A DNA stretch of 64,000 bases, taken from NCBI GenBank assembly GCA_038148375.1, contig JAYQVH010000006.1, positions 102,481 through 166,480 of the forward strand. The letters run 5' to 3'. The stretch's first letter is position 1. Each line of letters opens with the position of its first letter. Source of the DNA: CAWUEX02 sp038148375. GTDB lineage: Bacteria > Pseudomonadota > Alphaproteobacteria > Rhodospirillales > Rhodospirillaceae. The notes beneath the pieces are model-generated. The model ran no database searches. It was not told where the DNA came from and worked only from the letters and a program-made list of their open reading frames with translations. Shown here piece by piece: positions 9,342 through 16,786 of the stretch. The position numbers and the translations under genes were made by a program.

Positions 9342-9944
9342 TCAAGCAGCAAGCGAGATTCCGCCGTAAAGTTGTCCTTGCTTGGTATCACCGGACTTTA
9401 GCGCCATGCGCCGCAAATTAAGTTCGGTCACGTCTGCGTAGCCCGAGACAGCTTTGGTCACTCCAATCTGAAGCGGTTCGCCATAGCGTTGGGTCAGCAG
9501 GCCCGCGCGCTTGAGGATGCGCTCGATCTGGCGACGGGACGCAAACTTGAAGAGTTCCTCGAGCAGAATATTGGTGACCTTTTTCACCGTGCCCAGGGAC
9601 TCATTGCCGGCAACGCGCTTCGACACGGCGAAGCGGCTTATCTCCCAGGTGTTTTCCGCTTCCGGCGCTGGCGCGCCATGAAGCAGCTCAGGAAACACGT
9701 TCTTCAGCATGTAAGGGCCGGTTGTCGGCAGCAGCCGCCAGGAGCCGAGCACCTCTCCTTCGTCCTCACAAACGATGTACACGGGATCGAGATCGTCAAA
9801 AACGTCACGCTCCCGTCCTGCGATGGAACCGACATCCCAGTTCAAACGTTCCTTGAACACCTCGTGGCGGAGCCGAAACATGCCTTCCAATGCGTTCAAC
9901 GAGTGAGACGATTGATCCGGCATTTCAATAATCGATGCCTGCAT
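9342..9944 (-). CDS. luxI: LuxI-family acyl-homoserine-lactone synthase
   Basis: A 200-residue autoinducer synthase that joins an acyl group (from acyl-ACP or acyl-CoA) to S-adenosylmethionine, releasing N-acyl-homoserine lactone. The invariant LuxI positions are visible: RLRHEVFKERLNW (Arg, Phe, Trp), ERDVFDDLD, GSWRLLP and WEISRFAV (Glu, Arg). Length is typical. AAGG lies about 12 nt before the ATG, and a lux box with perfect arms is centred about 74 bp upstream, which predicts positive feedback by LuxR. It is first in a probable two-gene unit with the P450. Acyl chain not predictable from sequence. The symbol denotes the family. Confidence 0.95.
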   Translation of the reverse strand: MQASIIEMPDQSSHSLNALEGMFRLRHEVFKERLNWDVGSIAGRERDVFDDLDPVYIVCEDEGEVLGSWRLLPTTGPYMLKNVFPELLHGAPAPEAENTWEISRFAVSKRVAGNESLGTVKKVTNILLEELFKFASRRQIERILKRAGLLTQRYGEPLQIGVTKAVSGYADVTELNLRRMALKSGDTKQGQLYGGISLAA

Positions 9945-10008
9945 TTCCAGTGACCTTGCCCGTACCGGTAGAAGAAGGGCTATCCGACCACATGCCAGGC
10001 GAATCGTG

Positions 10009-10028
10009 ACCTGTCAGAACTGACAGGT
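10009..10028. promoter_or_regulatory. lux box with perfect 9-bp arms
   Basis: ACCTGTCAGAACTGACAGGT: arms ACCTGTCAG and CTGACAGGT are exact reverse complements around AA, matching the ACCTG-N10-CAGGT form of LuxR-family operators. It lies between luxI (minus strand, start 64 bp away) and the plus-strand aminotransferase-like gene. On the plus strand a TATAAA follows at 10036-10041. It could therefore control both directions. Confidence 0.85.
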
Positions 10029-10131
10029 AGCAACCTATAAAAGGTCGTGCAGAGTCTGGGTTCAACCAACGGATGCGAAACGACAACTATTCCAAGGGGT
10101 TAGGGTCTTTTTGCGCCCATAGGTGCGACGA

Positions 10132-10156
10132 AAAAGCGCCGCCAAAGAGCGCTTTT
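10132..10156. terminator. Hairpin AAAAGCGC/GCGCTTTT in the aminotransferase leader
   Basis: Arms AAAAGCGC (10132-10139) and GCGCTTTT (10149-10156) enclose nine bases. The stem ends in A/T runs on both sides, so it looks like a bidirectional weak terminator or attenuator. It could insulate luxI or regulate read-through into the plus-strand gene. Confidence 0.35.
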
Positions 10157-10162
10157 CGTAGA

Positions 10163-10181
10163 GGAGTCCGACTCGGACTCC
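10163..10181. promoter_or_regulatory. 19-bp palindrome, candidate operator
   Basis: GGAGTCCGACTCGGACTCC has 9-bp perfect arms around a single central base. The one-base centre suits a dimeric DNA-binding protein better than an RNA hairpin. It is unlike the lux box and lies 36 bp before the short reading frame at 10217. The binding factor is unknown. Confidence 0.4.
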
Positions 10182-10216
10182 GAGGTTCTGAACTTGGTTA
10201 ACGAGGCGGTTGTCAT

Positions 10217-10459
10217 ATGACGCATTTACCTTCTTTTCGCGCTCCCAGTAGTCCTGCTTGGGCTGCCCGCTCCTTTTGCGATGCCCGGCCTGATGCCGCT
10301 GATATTGTCTCGCGTTCCGTGATCGCGGATTTGGCGAAGACTGTGCGGCTGTCGATAGCGCTCAAGCATCTGCAGTCCGCGTCGCGCGTGCGACATGTTT
10401 GGGACTGGTCGCCGGATCAGGAATTCGGCCACTTCAAGACCTCGACCGGAGTGGATTGA
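10217..10459 (+). CDS. Possible small protein of 80 residues, unrecognised
   Basis: An ATG at 10217 is preceded by GAGG at a plausible distance (10203-10206) and opens an 80-codon frame. The product is Ser/Ala/Arg-rich with no signal peptide, membrane span or family I recognise. It lies in the leader between the lux box and the aminotransferase-like gene. It may be a real quorum-controlled small protein or leader peptide, or chance coding in GC-rich DNA. Confidence 0.2.
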   Translation: MTHLPSFRAPSSPAWAARSFCDARPDAADIVSRSVIADLAKTVRLSIALKHLQSASRVRHVWDWSPDQEFGHFKTSTGVD

Positions 10460-10610
10460 AGGTTAGCGGAGGCTCAGCGTGCTCAAACGCCGGCTTGTCT
10501 CTCCTTCTGGAAACGATGATGGCATCCCCTCAACCGGATCGACGTCAACGACATCGCCATCCGGCTGGTGGCGTCGTGGGTCCGGTCGCCGCCTATTCAG
10601 GATGCCGGCG

Positions 10611-11957
10611 ATGATGCGCGAGTCACTTCACAGCCGCTATGACGTGGTTATTTCCGGGCTTGAAGCGCGCACGTGCCATTCCTGGAAAATGGCGCTGGAC
10701 CGGTCGTCCGTATTCGCAGCAAGTGAAACCAATTTTGTCGGTGAAAAATCTCCGGCCATTTTCTTTGAATCCGCTAAGGACGCCCGCCTCACAGACATAG
10801 ATGGGAATACGTATATCGACACGTGCATGGGGTTTGGCGCCAACCTATTGGGTCATTCTTCGCGCGGCGTTCAGAAGGCTGTATCGGATCAACTGGTGGC
10901 AGGCTGCAATTTCGGTTTTCCCGGATCCCGCCAGCTGGAACTGGTCAATCTGCTGCGCGACGCAGGTCGTGCGAACGAACGCGTCCTCTTGTGTGCCTCG
11001 GGTTCGGACGCAACAGCGCTGGCGATGCGCGCGGCGCGCGCGTTCACAAATAGAAAGGAAATCTGCCTGTTCAGCGGCTCCTACCACGGCGTGCACGATT
11101 ATTCCCTGATCGCCAGACTTCCCGGCGATGAGATCGGAAAATCGCATATCGGCTTGGGGATACCGGACGCGATCGACCCCCTCGTCGAGCCGATGACGTA
11201 CGGCACCAGATTTGCTCTCCATCAATTGGAAGAAATGAAAAACCCGCCGGCCGCGGTCATTGTCGAGCCGGTGCAGTCGAGCCGTCCCGGCGCGACCGAC
11301 CCTGTCTGGCTCAGAGACTTGCAAAACCTCTGCCGCCGCCGCGGCATACTGCTCATCCTTGATGAATGTACGACCGGGTTCCGGTTGGCCTTCGGCGGAG
11401 CGCAAGAACTCTTCGACTTGGACCCGGATTTGGTTATTTATGGAGACAACGTCGCAGGCGGTTTGCCCTTCGGCGCCATAGCCGGAAAAGACAAAGTGAT
11501 GCGCTTGTTCTCAGGCAAGAACGGAAGCCCCGCAGTATTCGCTGGGAGCAGCTTCTCTGGCAATGCGCTGTCTATGTCTTGCGCGATTTATACGCTCAGC
11601 CATTTGCGTGATCACAGCAAGGACGTGTACGCCAACTTGGAGCGCGGCGGCGCGCGTTTGGCAAATCGAATCAATGAATACTGGACGAATGCCAATCTGC
11701 CGTTGCGCATCAATCGATTTGGATCGATCCTTAAATTGGACTTCGATACCAGCTCAAATGGAACGCAAGACGCGCCACGGCATTCATTCGAGGACGCTGC
11801 GGACGTCTTCTTTGTTCACTTACTCGACTGCGGTGTTACGGTTCATGCGAGCCAAGTGATGTATCTGTCAACGGCTCACACGGATTCTGAAATTGACAGC
11901 ATCGTTGACGCCTTGATCAGCGCGAGTGAACAAACGGCGGCCGACGGCTTTTTCTAA
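10611..11957 (+). CDS. Class-III aminotransferase / GSA-aminomutase-like protein lacking the PLP lysine
   Basis: Fold-type I class-III protein nearest in style to glutamate-1-semialdehyde aminomutases. I start it at the ATG pair 10611/10614, about 9 nt after AGGA; the frame extends to GTG 10479 without homology-like sequence. Seen: the cofactor phosphate motif SGSDATALAMRAARAF, SGSYHGVHDY, the pyridine-ring Asp in LILDECTTGFR, and FAGSSFSGNALSM. The lysine that should form the Schiff base lies in a DLxxxGK-type motif before GGxPxGA, but here the sequence is DLVIYGDNVAGGLPFGA, with Asp in place of Lys. Classical transamination is therefore unlikely. Being divergent from luxI across a lux box, it is probably quorum-regulated. 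It could bind PLP non-covalently or act as a pseudoenzyme. Confidence 0.85.
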   Translation: MMRESLHSRYDVVISGLEARTCHSWKMALDRSSVFAASETNFVGEKSPAIFFESAKDARLTDIDGNTYIDTCMGFGANLLGHSSRGVQKAVSDQLVAGCNFGFPGSRQLELVNLLRDAGRANERVLLCASGSDATALAMRAARAFTNRKEICLFSGSYHGVHDYSLIARLPGDEIGKSHIGLGIPDAIDPLVEPMTYGTRFALHQLEEMKNPPAAVIVEPVQSSRPGATDPVWLRDLQNLCRRRGILLILDECTTGFRLAFGGAQELFDLDPDLVIYGDNVAGGLPFGAIAGKDKVMRLFSGKNGSPAVFAGSSFSGNALSMSCAIYTLSHLRDHSKDVYANLERGGARLANRINEYWTNANLPLRINRFGSILKLDFDTSSNGTQDAPRHSFEDAADVFFVHLLDCGVTVHASQVMYLSTAHTDSEIDSIVDALISASEQTAADGFF

Positions 11958-11962
11958 CTGTC

Positions 11963-12328
11963 TTATTCGAGCGCTTGCTTGAGCTCAGCGCACCGCTGCA
12001 GAACTGCGGTAAAGGATGTCGCGTTGTTCTCCGACGCCTGGCGCATTGTCTGTTCCGTCGAACACGACAGATTGTACAAATCGACCAGAGGCTTTGTGTC
12101 CTCTGGCGCGCATTCCGTCGCGCCGATTATGCGGCGATCCCGATGCGGCGGAAGCGGGCGCGCGAAAATGGGCGATTCGCCCACCATCACGGCGATCACA
12201 AGACCATTTGGCTTGATAACTGACCCGGCGTCATCAAGCAGCGCCACCCTGACACAGGCGGCCGATACCGGCGCAGCCTGCGCAAAAAGGCCGAGAGCGA
12301 AAACGAGGGAAGGTATTCGATTGGTCAC
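11963..12328 (-). CDS. Small secreted protein of unknown function
   Basis: A 121-residue protein starting at GTG 12328, chosen because AAGGAG stands five bases before it; an ATG at 12367 would add 13 residues. It has a clear Sec signal (IPSLVFALGLFAQAAPVSA, then ACVRV), so the mature product is periplasmic or secreted. The mature part is about 95 residues with four Cys (ACVRV, TECAP, LSCST, QRCAE), which could form two disulphides. No family recognised. It is convergent with the aminotransferase-like gene, ending 5 bp from it. Confidence 0.6.
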   Translation of the reverse strand: MTNRIPSLVFALGLFAQAAPVSAACVRVALLDDAGSVIKPNGLVIAVMVGESPIFARPLPPHRDRRIIGATECAPEDTKPLVDLYNLSCSTEQTMRQASENNATSFTAVLQRCAELKQALE

Positions 12329-12404
12329 CGCAACTCCTTGGTGAGCCGTATTCGAGTTTACGGCCAACGCCCGAACGCCGTTATTCCGACATATTCGCCG
12401 GAAA

Positions 12405-12491
12405 TGGTGCGGGTGGAGGGAATCGAACCCCCACTCCCGTAAGGGAACCAGATTTTGAGTCTGGCGCGTCTACCAGTTCCGCCACACCCGC
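12405..12491 (-). tRNA. tRNA-Leu(CAA)
   Basis: Minus-strand cloverleaf with acceptor stem GCGGGTG/CACCCGC, anticodon stem CCAGA/TCTGG enclosing CTCAAAA (anticodon CAA, reading UUG), a long class-II variable arm (CCCTTACGGG) and T-arm GGTTCGATTCC. The 3' CCA is encoded (TGG at 12405-12407 on the plus strand). Reads as intact. Confidence 0.97.
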
Positions 12492-12628
12492 ACAGGCATA
12501 AGGGGGCACCTTATAGCGGCGGCCTCTAGGTCCCGCAAGCGTTGGTCGTGCTCGGCCGGGACAGCGAGGAAGCCGGCGTTGCCGCTCAGCGCACGACCTG
12601 ATAAACCGCGCGCAATGGAGAATGGATT

Positions 12629-13210
12629 GTGATTCGCCGCCTTTACGACTGGACCCTCGCCCTGGCGGCGCGGCGGAACGCCATGGCCCTCTTGGCGGTG
12701 ATCGCCTTCATCGAAAGCTCAATTTTTCCGATTCCACCCGATGTCATGCTGCTGCCGATGGTCCTGGCCGCGCGCGAGAAGGCCTGGAAGATCGCCGCCG
12801 TGGCAACTGCGGCAAGCGTTGCCGGCGGAGTTGCCGGTTATGCCATTGGCGCCCTGGCATTTGACGCGGTCGGCCAGCCTTTGCTGGATTTCTACGGGTA
12901 TTCCGACACCTTCGCGGAATTCCAGACCCTGTACGATGGCTGGGGTGCATGGATCGTGTTTGGAGCCGGCCTGACGCCCTTCCCGTTCAAAGTGATCACG
13001 ATTGCCAGTGGCGCTTTGGCACTTGACCCGGTCGTCTTTATTGCCGCTTCCGTGGCCGCCCGCGGGATGCGCTTCTTCCTGGAAGCCGCTCTGCTGTGGA
13101 AATTTGGCCCGCCGATCCGAGAGTTCGTCGAACAGCGTCTCGGCCTGTTCGCGGCTTTAGCATTCCTATTGCTGGTCGGCGGTTTTGCGGCAGTGAAAAT
13201 GGTGGGTTAA
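12629..13210 (+). CDS. yqaA: YqaA/DedA-type membrane protein (VTT domain)
   Basis: A 193-residue inner-membrane protein of the YqaA branch of the DedA/VTT superfamily. It starts at GTG 12629 with GGAG eight bases upstream. Visible segments include the N-terminal helix MALLAVIAFIESSIFPIPPDVML, whose ES-FPIPPD motif is typical, then GGVAGYAIGALAF, FGAGLTPFPFKVITIASGAL and a C-terminal hydrophobic helix. DedA-type proteins act in lipid scrambling or carrier recycling and proton-motive homeostasis; the role of this branch is unclear. First of three close genes with dsbB (8-nt gap) and coq7. Confidence 0.88.
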   Translation: MIRRLYDWTLALAARRNAMALLAVIAFIESSIFPIPPDVMLLPMVLAAREKAWKIAAVATAASVAGGVAGYAIGALAFDAVGQPLLDFYGYSDTFAEFQTLYDGWGAWIVFGAGLTPFPFKVITIASGALALDPVVFIAASVAARGMRFFLEAALLWKFGPPIREFVEQRLGLFAALAFLLLVGGFAAVKMVG

Positions 13211-13218
13211 GAATAGGC

Positions 13219-13707
13219 ATGACTCGCGATCGAATTATTACTTTGTCTTGTGCGATTACGGCGTTTGGCGCGCTCGCCACGGCATGGACGGCGCAGTACG
13301 GGTTTGGTCTCTTTCCGTGCGAACTATGCATGTATCAGCGCCTGCCCTATCTCGGGATTGTCGCGCTGTGCGGCCTGTCCGCCCTACCGGTTGTGGATAC
13401 GGACGCACGCCGGCTTGCCGTCGCGATTGCCGCTCTGCTGTTCTTGACGACGGCGGCAACGGGATTTTACCACGTGGGCGTCGAACAAGAGTGGTGGCAA
13501 ACCAATTGCGCGCCGACAGGGATGCAAACCTTTTCCTTTAACGATATTCAAGCCGCTCTTTCCAGACCGGGAGAGCCGGCCTGCAACGAGATTGCCTTCG
13601 AGGTTCTCGGCATCTCGATGGCGGGCTATAATATGATCGCCGCCATGATTCTGGCTGTCTTGGCGGGCTGGTCTGCGCGCACCGACCGCAATTGGAACGC
13701 TGCATGA
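13219..13707 (+). CDS. dsbB: DsbB disulphide bond formation protein
   Basis: A 162-residue four-helix membrane protein that reoxidises DsbA and passes electrons to quinone. The first catalytic pair is CELC in FPCELCMYQRLPY; the second periplasmic loop has the other pair (QTNCAP and PACNE). Start at ATG 13219, 8 nt after yqaA; the longer frame from 13096 runs inside yqaA and is rejected. It overlaps coq7 by an ATGA junction, implying translational coupling, and both genes deal with the quinone pool. Confidence 0.93.
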   Translation: MTRDRIITLSCAITAFGALATAWTAQYGFGLFPCELCMYQRLPYLGIVALCGLSALPVVDTDARRLAVAIAALLFLTTAATGFYHVGVEQEWWQTNCAPTGMQTFSFNDIQAALSRPGEPACNEIAFEVLGISMAGYNMIAAMILAVLAGWSARTDRNWNAA

Positions 13708-14276
13708 CACCGTCATCAAAACGGAAATCCAAGACCGCGGAAGGGGCTCTGCCGGGCGAGCCGGAGAAGGCGGAAACACTTGCGCGCATTGTCCGCGTGG
13801 ATCAGGCCGGAGAATACGGCGCGAAACGTATCTACGAAGGTCAGCTGGCTGTCATGCGCGGCAGCGATGCCGAACCCATTCTGCGCGAGATGCTCGAGCA
13901 GGAACTCGCGCATCTGGAAAAATTCAACCAAGAGCTCGCCGACCGGCAGGTGAGACCGACCCTTCTTCAGCCGTTCTGGCATGTCGCCGGTTTCGCGCTC
14001 GGTGCCGGTACGGCGCTGTTGGGCCGCGATGCCGCCATGGCATGCACGGTTGCCGTCGAGGAAGTCATTGACGAACACTATGCGGCCCAGGCGGAAGAAC
14101 TGGGCGATGATGAAGCGGACCTGCGCGCGACCATCGAAGAATTCCGTGCTGACGAATTGCACCACCGCGACGTTGGCCTCCAACACGGGGCCGAACGCGC
14201 GCCGGCGTATCCGCTGTTGACCGGCGCCATCAAAGCCGGATCGCGTCTCGCCATCTGGCTGTCCACACGTATCTAG
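13704..14276 (+). CDS. coq7: Coq7 demethoxyubiquinone hydroxylase
   Basis: A 190-residue di-iron carboxylate monooxygenase that hydroxylates demethoxyubiquinol, the penultimate step of ubiquinone synthesis. Iron-ligand motifs are present: VDQAGEYGAKRIYEGQL, EQELAHLEKFNQ, VEEVIDEHYAAQ and DELHHRDVG. The ATG at 13704 overlaps the dsbB stop codon (ATGA). The N-terminal 25 residues are polar and basic, without signal. It is a peripheral membrane enzyme in known cases. Gene end is 24 bp from the convergent HNH gene. Confidence 0.95.
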   Translation: MTPSSKRKSKTAEGALPGEPEKAETLARIVRVDQAGEYGAKRIYEGQLAVMRGSDAEPILREMLEQELAHLEKFNQELADRQVRPTLLQPFWHVAGFALGAGTALLGRDAAMACTVAVEEVIDEHYAAQAEELGDDEADLRATIEEFRADELHHRDVGLQHGAERAPAYPLLTGAIKAGSRLAIWLSTRI

Positions 14277-14300
14277 GCGGCAGACCGGACCGCAAAAGCC

Positions 14301-14888
14301 TCACCAGGGATCGAGTTCGGAATCCCAGTAGAGAAAATCCCGCCAACTCTCATGAAGGTAGTTCGGCGGGAAGGCTCTGCCTGCTTCTTGCAGCTGGTGG
14401 GCAGTGGGTTTGTTGACCACTCTTCTGAGCGCCATCCCTGCCTCTTTAGGCGTTCTGTTGGCTTTCCTCAGATTGCATGTCGAGCAGGCGGCGGCGACAT
14501 TCTGCCACGTCGTGCGGCCACCGCGAGAACGCGGTACGATGTGGTCGAACGTGAGATCGTTCGCCGACTCCTGCGTCCCGCAGTACTGACAGGAAAAATG
14601 ATCTCGTAAAAACACGTTAAAGCGCGTGAACGCGGGCGAGCGATCAATCGGCGCAAACTTCTTCAGCGAGATCACACTCGGGAGGCGGATTTCGAAACTG
14701 GGGGAATGAACGACTGTATCGTATTCGGAGACGACATTTACACGATCAAGAAAGACGGCCTTGATGGAGTCCTGCCACTGCCACAGCGACAAAGGGAAAT
14801 AGCTGAGCGGCCGAAAATCAGCGTTCAGCACCAGAGCCGGTTGATATTCCGTTCCACCCGACTGCAATGCCCGACCCCTTTCACTCAC
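14301..14888 (-). CDS. HNH endonuclease-domain protein
   Basis: A 195-residue protein with a C-terminal HNH nuclease domain: zinc-type CQYCG, the catalytic segment FDHIVPRSRGG, WQNVAAACSTCNLRKANRT. The N-terminal 70 residues (PALVLNADFRPLSYFPLSLW) are typical of a family found widely in alphaproteobacteria. I start it at GTG 14888, which has GAGG about nine bases upstream; an ATG at 14978 would run into the promoter of the divergent gluQ gene. Biological role is unknown; it is not next to restriction or phage genes, so a housekeeping function seems likelier than defence. Confidence 0.88.
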   Translation of the reverse strand: MSERGRALQSGGTEYQPALVLNADFRPLSYFPLSLWQWQDSIKAVFLDRVNVVSEYDTVVHSPSFEIRLPSVISLKKFAPIDRSPAFTRFNVFLRDHFSCQYCGTQESANDLTFDHIVPRSRGGRTTWQNVAAACSTCNLRKANRTPKEAGMALRRVVNKPTAHQLQEAGRAFPPNYLHESWRDFLYWDSELDPW

Positions 14889-14984
14889 GTTTCCAGCCTC
14901 AATAAAACGTAGCCTGTTTCTGCGCGGAACGCAAAATGTGGTACAAAATGACCTCACTTCCCGTGACACCGGCATCACAACGAT

Positions 14985-15863
14985 ATGACAGATTCGTCAC
15001 GCCTGCCGACAGTGACCCGGTTCGCGCCGTCGCCGACAGGATTGCTCCACCTCGGGCATGCTTTTGCGGCCTTGGTTGCGTACCGTATCGCCGCTGACGC
15101 TTCCGGCCTCTTTCACCTGCGCATGGAAGACATCGATACCGGCCGCTGCCGGCCTGAATATGAAGCCGCCGCGAAGGACGATCTGGAATGGCTTGGACTG
15201 AGCTGGCCCGAACCGGTGATGCGCCAGTCTGAACGGTTCGATGCGTATCGCGAAGCTTTGGATACCCTGCAAACGCTCGGTGCGGTCTATCCGTGCTTTT
15301 GCACACGGAAGGATATTCAGGCGGAGATCGAACGGGCGGTGGCGGCACCGCATATTCTCACCGACGGTCCTGATGGGCCGCTTTACCCAGGAACGTGCCG
15401 TCGGTTGGCGGATGCCGACAGCAAGCGCCGCATTGCCGAAGGTGAAAATTTTGCGCTGCGTTTAAGGATGGATGAGGCGATTGCAGCCGCAGGTCCGCTG
15501 ACGTGGACCGATTCACAGGGGCGGACCGTCACGGCAACGCCCGAAATTTTCGGTGACGTGGTTGTGGCCCGCAAAGATGTCCCGACGAGTTATCACCTTG
15601 CGGTGGTTGTCGACGACGACGCGCTGGGCGTTACCTTGGTCACACGTGGTGACGATCTACGGCCGTCGACGCACGTTCACACGCTCTTGCAAGCCTTGCT
15701 CGGATTGAAACGCCCCATCTACCATCATCACCGGCTCATTCTCGGCCCGGACGGCAAGAAGTTTTCGAAACGGGACCGCTCGGTCACGTTACGGCAACTT
15801 CGGGAGAGTGGCGTCAGCCGGGACGACGTGATAGCGCGGACCGGCTTCACTCCGGCAGAGTGA
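14985..15863 (+). CDS. gluQ: Glutamyl-Q tRNA(Asp) synthetase
   Basis: A 292-residue paralogue of glutamyl-tRNA synthetase lacking the anticodon-binding domain. It attaches glutamate to queuosine in the anticodon of tRNA-Asp. Class I signatures are present: RFAPSPTGLLHLGHA (HIGH motif as HLGH) and KKFSKRD (KMSKS-like). Cysteines of the putative zinc site are in YPCFCTRKD and YPGTCRR. The 3' end overlaps xerD by 17 bp, convergent. It is divergent from the HNH gene, an arrangement I associate with alphaproteobacteria. Confidence 0.93.
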   Translation: MTDSSRLPTVTRFAPSPTGLLHLGHAFAALVAYRIAADASGLFHLRMEDIDTGRCRPEYEAAAKDDLEWLGLSWPEPVMRQSERFDAYREALDTLQTLGAVYPCFCTRKDIQAEIERAVAAPHILTDGPDGPLYPGTCRRLADADSKRRIAEGENFALRLRMDEAIAAAGPLTWTDSQGRTVTATPEIFGDVVVARKDVPTSYHLAVVVDDDALGVTLVTRGDDLRPSTHVHTLLQALLGLKRPIYHHHRLILGPDGKKFSKRDRSVTLRQLRESGVSRDDVIARTGFTPAE

Positions 15864-16752
15864 GTCCCGCCAGCGGATGGCTGCTTTCAACCAAGCGGCG
15901 CAATCTTTCATCCAGAACATGGGTGTAAATTTGAGTCGTGGAAATATCGGCATGACCAAGCATCTGCTGCAGACTGCGCAGGTCGGCTCCGTGCGCGAGC
16001 AAGTGTGACGCAAAAGAATGCCGCAATACGTGCGGCGAAATACGCGCCGGCGCGATGCCCGATTGTATTGCCAAGTCTTTGAGTGCTTTCGAAACCGCGT
16101 CTCGGCTGAGGTGGCCGGTGGCGCCGCGAGACGGAAACAGCCAGGGCGAAGACGGTGCACCGGCAGACAGGAAGCGGTCGCGCACTTCGAGATACGCAGC
16201 GATGGAGGCCCGCGCCGGTGCTCCGACTGGGACCATGCGCTCCTTGCTGCCTTTACCTCGCACAATCAGAACCGGCCTGTCCCGCGCCACAGCCGCGAGC
16301 GGCAGTGATACCAATTCCGACACGCGCAACCCTGTCGCGTAGAGGAGATCAAGCAGTGCCAGCAGCCGAAGGCCTTTGGGAGACTCGTCCGCCTTGGCCG
16401 CGCTGAGAAGCAGGTCGACCTCGTCTTCTCCGAGATATTTCGGTAGCCGCGCGCCTTGGCGCGGACTCTCTAACACGGAGGTTGGATCGTCGGCGCGGAT
16501 GTTTTCCGCGAACAGGAACCGGAAAAACTGTTTGAGACAGGACAGACGGCGGGCAGCCGTGCGCGGTGCCAGGCCGGCATCTGTCATATGAGCCATATAG
16601 GCTTTCAAAATGTCCGCGGACGCCGTCGTAACATCGCCGCCTAAGAAAGCTCCGAAATCCTCAAGGTCATGCCGGTAGGCATCGATCGTGAGCGCCGCCG
16701 CGCCCCGCTCGGCAACCATCATGTCCAAGAAGGTTTCGATGTGACGGCTCAC
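15847..16752 (-). CDS. xerD: Tyrosine recombinase XerD
   Basis: A 301-residue site-specific recombinase that, with XerC, resolves chromosome dimers at dif. The N-terminal SAM-like domain spans about residues 1-90. The catalytic residues are visible: Arg in ATGLRVSELVSL, Lys in RGKGSKERMVP, His-x-x-Arg in SPHVLRHSFASHLL, His in MLGHADISTTQIY, and the nucleophile Tyr in IYTHV. I prefer XerD over XerC on overall resemblance. No phage genes or att sites adjoin it, so it is the chromosomal housekeeping enzyme. Its upstream neighbour on the same strand is the large secreted protein, 34 bp away. Confidence 0.9.
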   Translation of the reverse strand: MSRHIETFLDMMVAERGAAALTIDAYRHDLEDFGAFLGGDVTTASADILKAYMAHMTDAGLAPRTAARRLSCLKQFFRFLFAENIRADDPTSVLESPRQGARLPKYLGEDEVDLLLSAAKADESPKGLRLLALLDLLYATGLRVSELVSLPLAAVARDRPVLIVRGKGSKERMVPVGAPARASIAAYLEVRDRFLSAGAPSSPWLFPSRGATGHLSRDAVSKALKDLAIQSGIAPARISPHVLRHSFASHLLAHGADLRSLQQMLGHADISTTQIYTHVLDERLRRLVESSHPLAGLTLPE

Positions 16753-16786
16753 CGGAGCAGGCCTCCGCTTCCGCTGTTAGATGCGA

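Larger units (their letters stand above)
10029..10610. other. Leader region between the lux box and the aminotransferase-like gene
   Basis: About 580 bp without a gene I can recognise. It holds a TATAAA at 10036-10041, a hairpin at 10132-10156, a 19-bp palindrome at 10163-10181, and one short reading frame at 10217-10459. Other frames around 10400-10620 are open but give no recognisable protein, and may be remnants of a decayed gene. Confidence 0.4.

Noticed and set aside
14301..14888. HNH gene as part of a defence or phage module
   Set aside because: Its neighbours are coq7 and gluQ; the family is widespread as a chromosomal gene in alphaproteobacteria.
15847..16752. Integrase of a mobile element
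   Set aside because: Sequence matches XerD and no attachment site, phage or tRNA junction is nearby; the tRNA-Leu lies 3.3 kb away and is intact.
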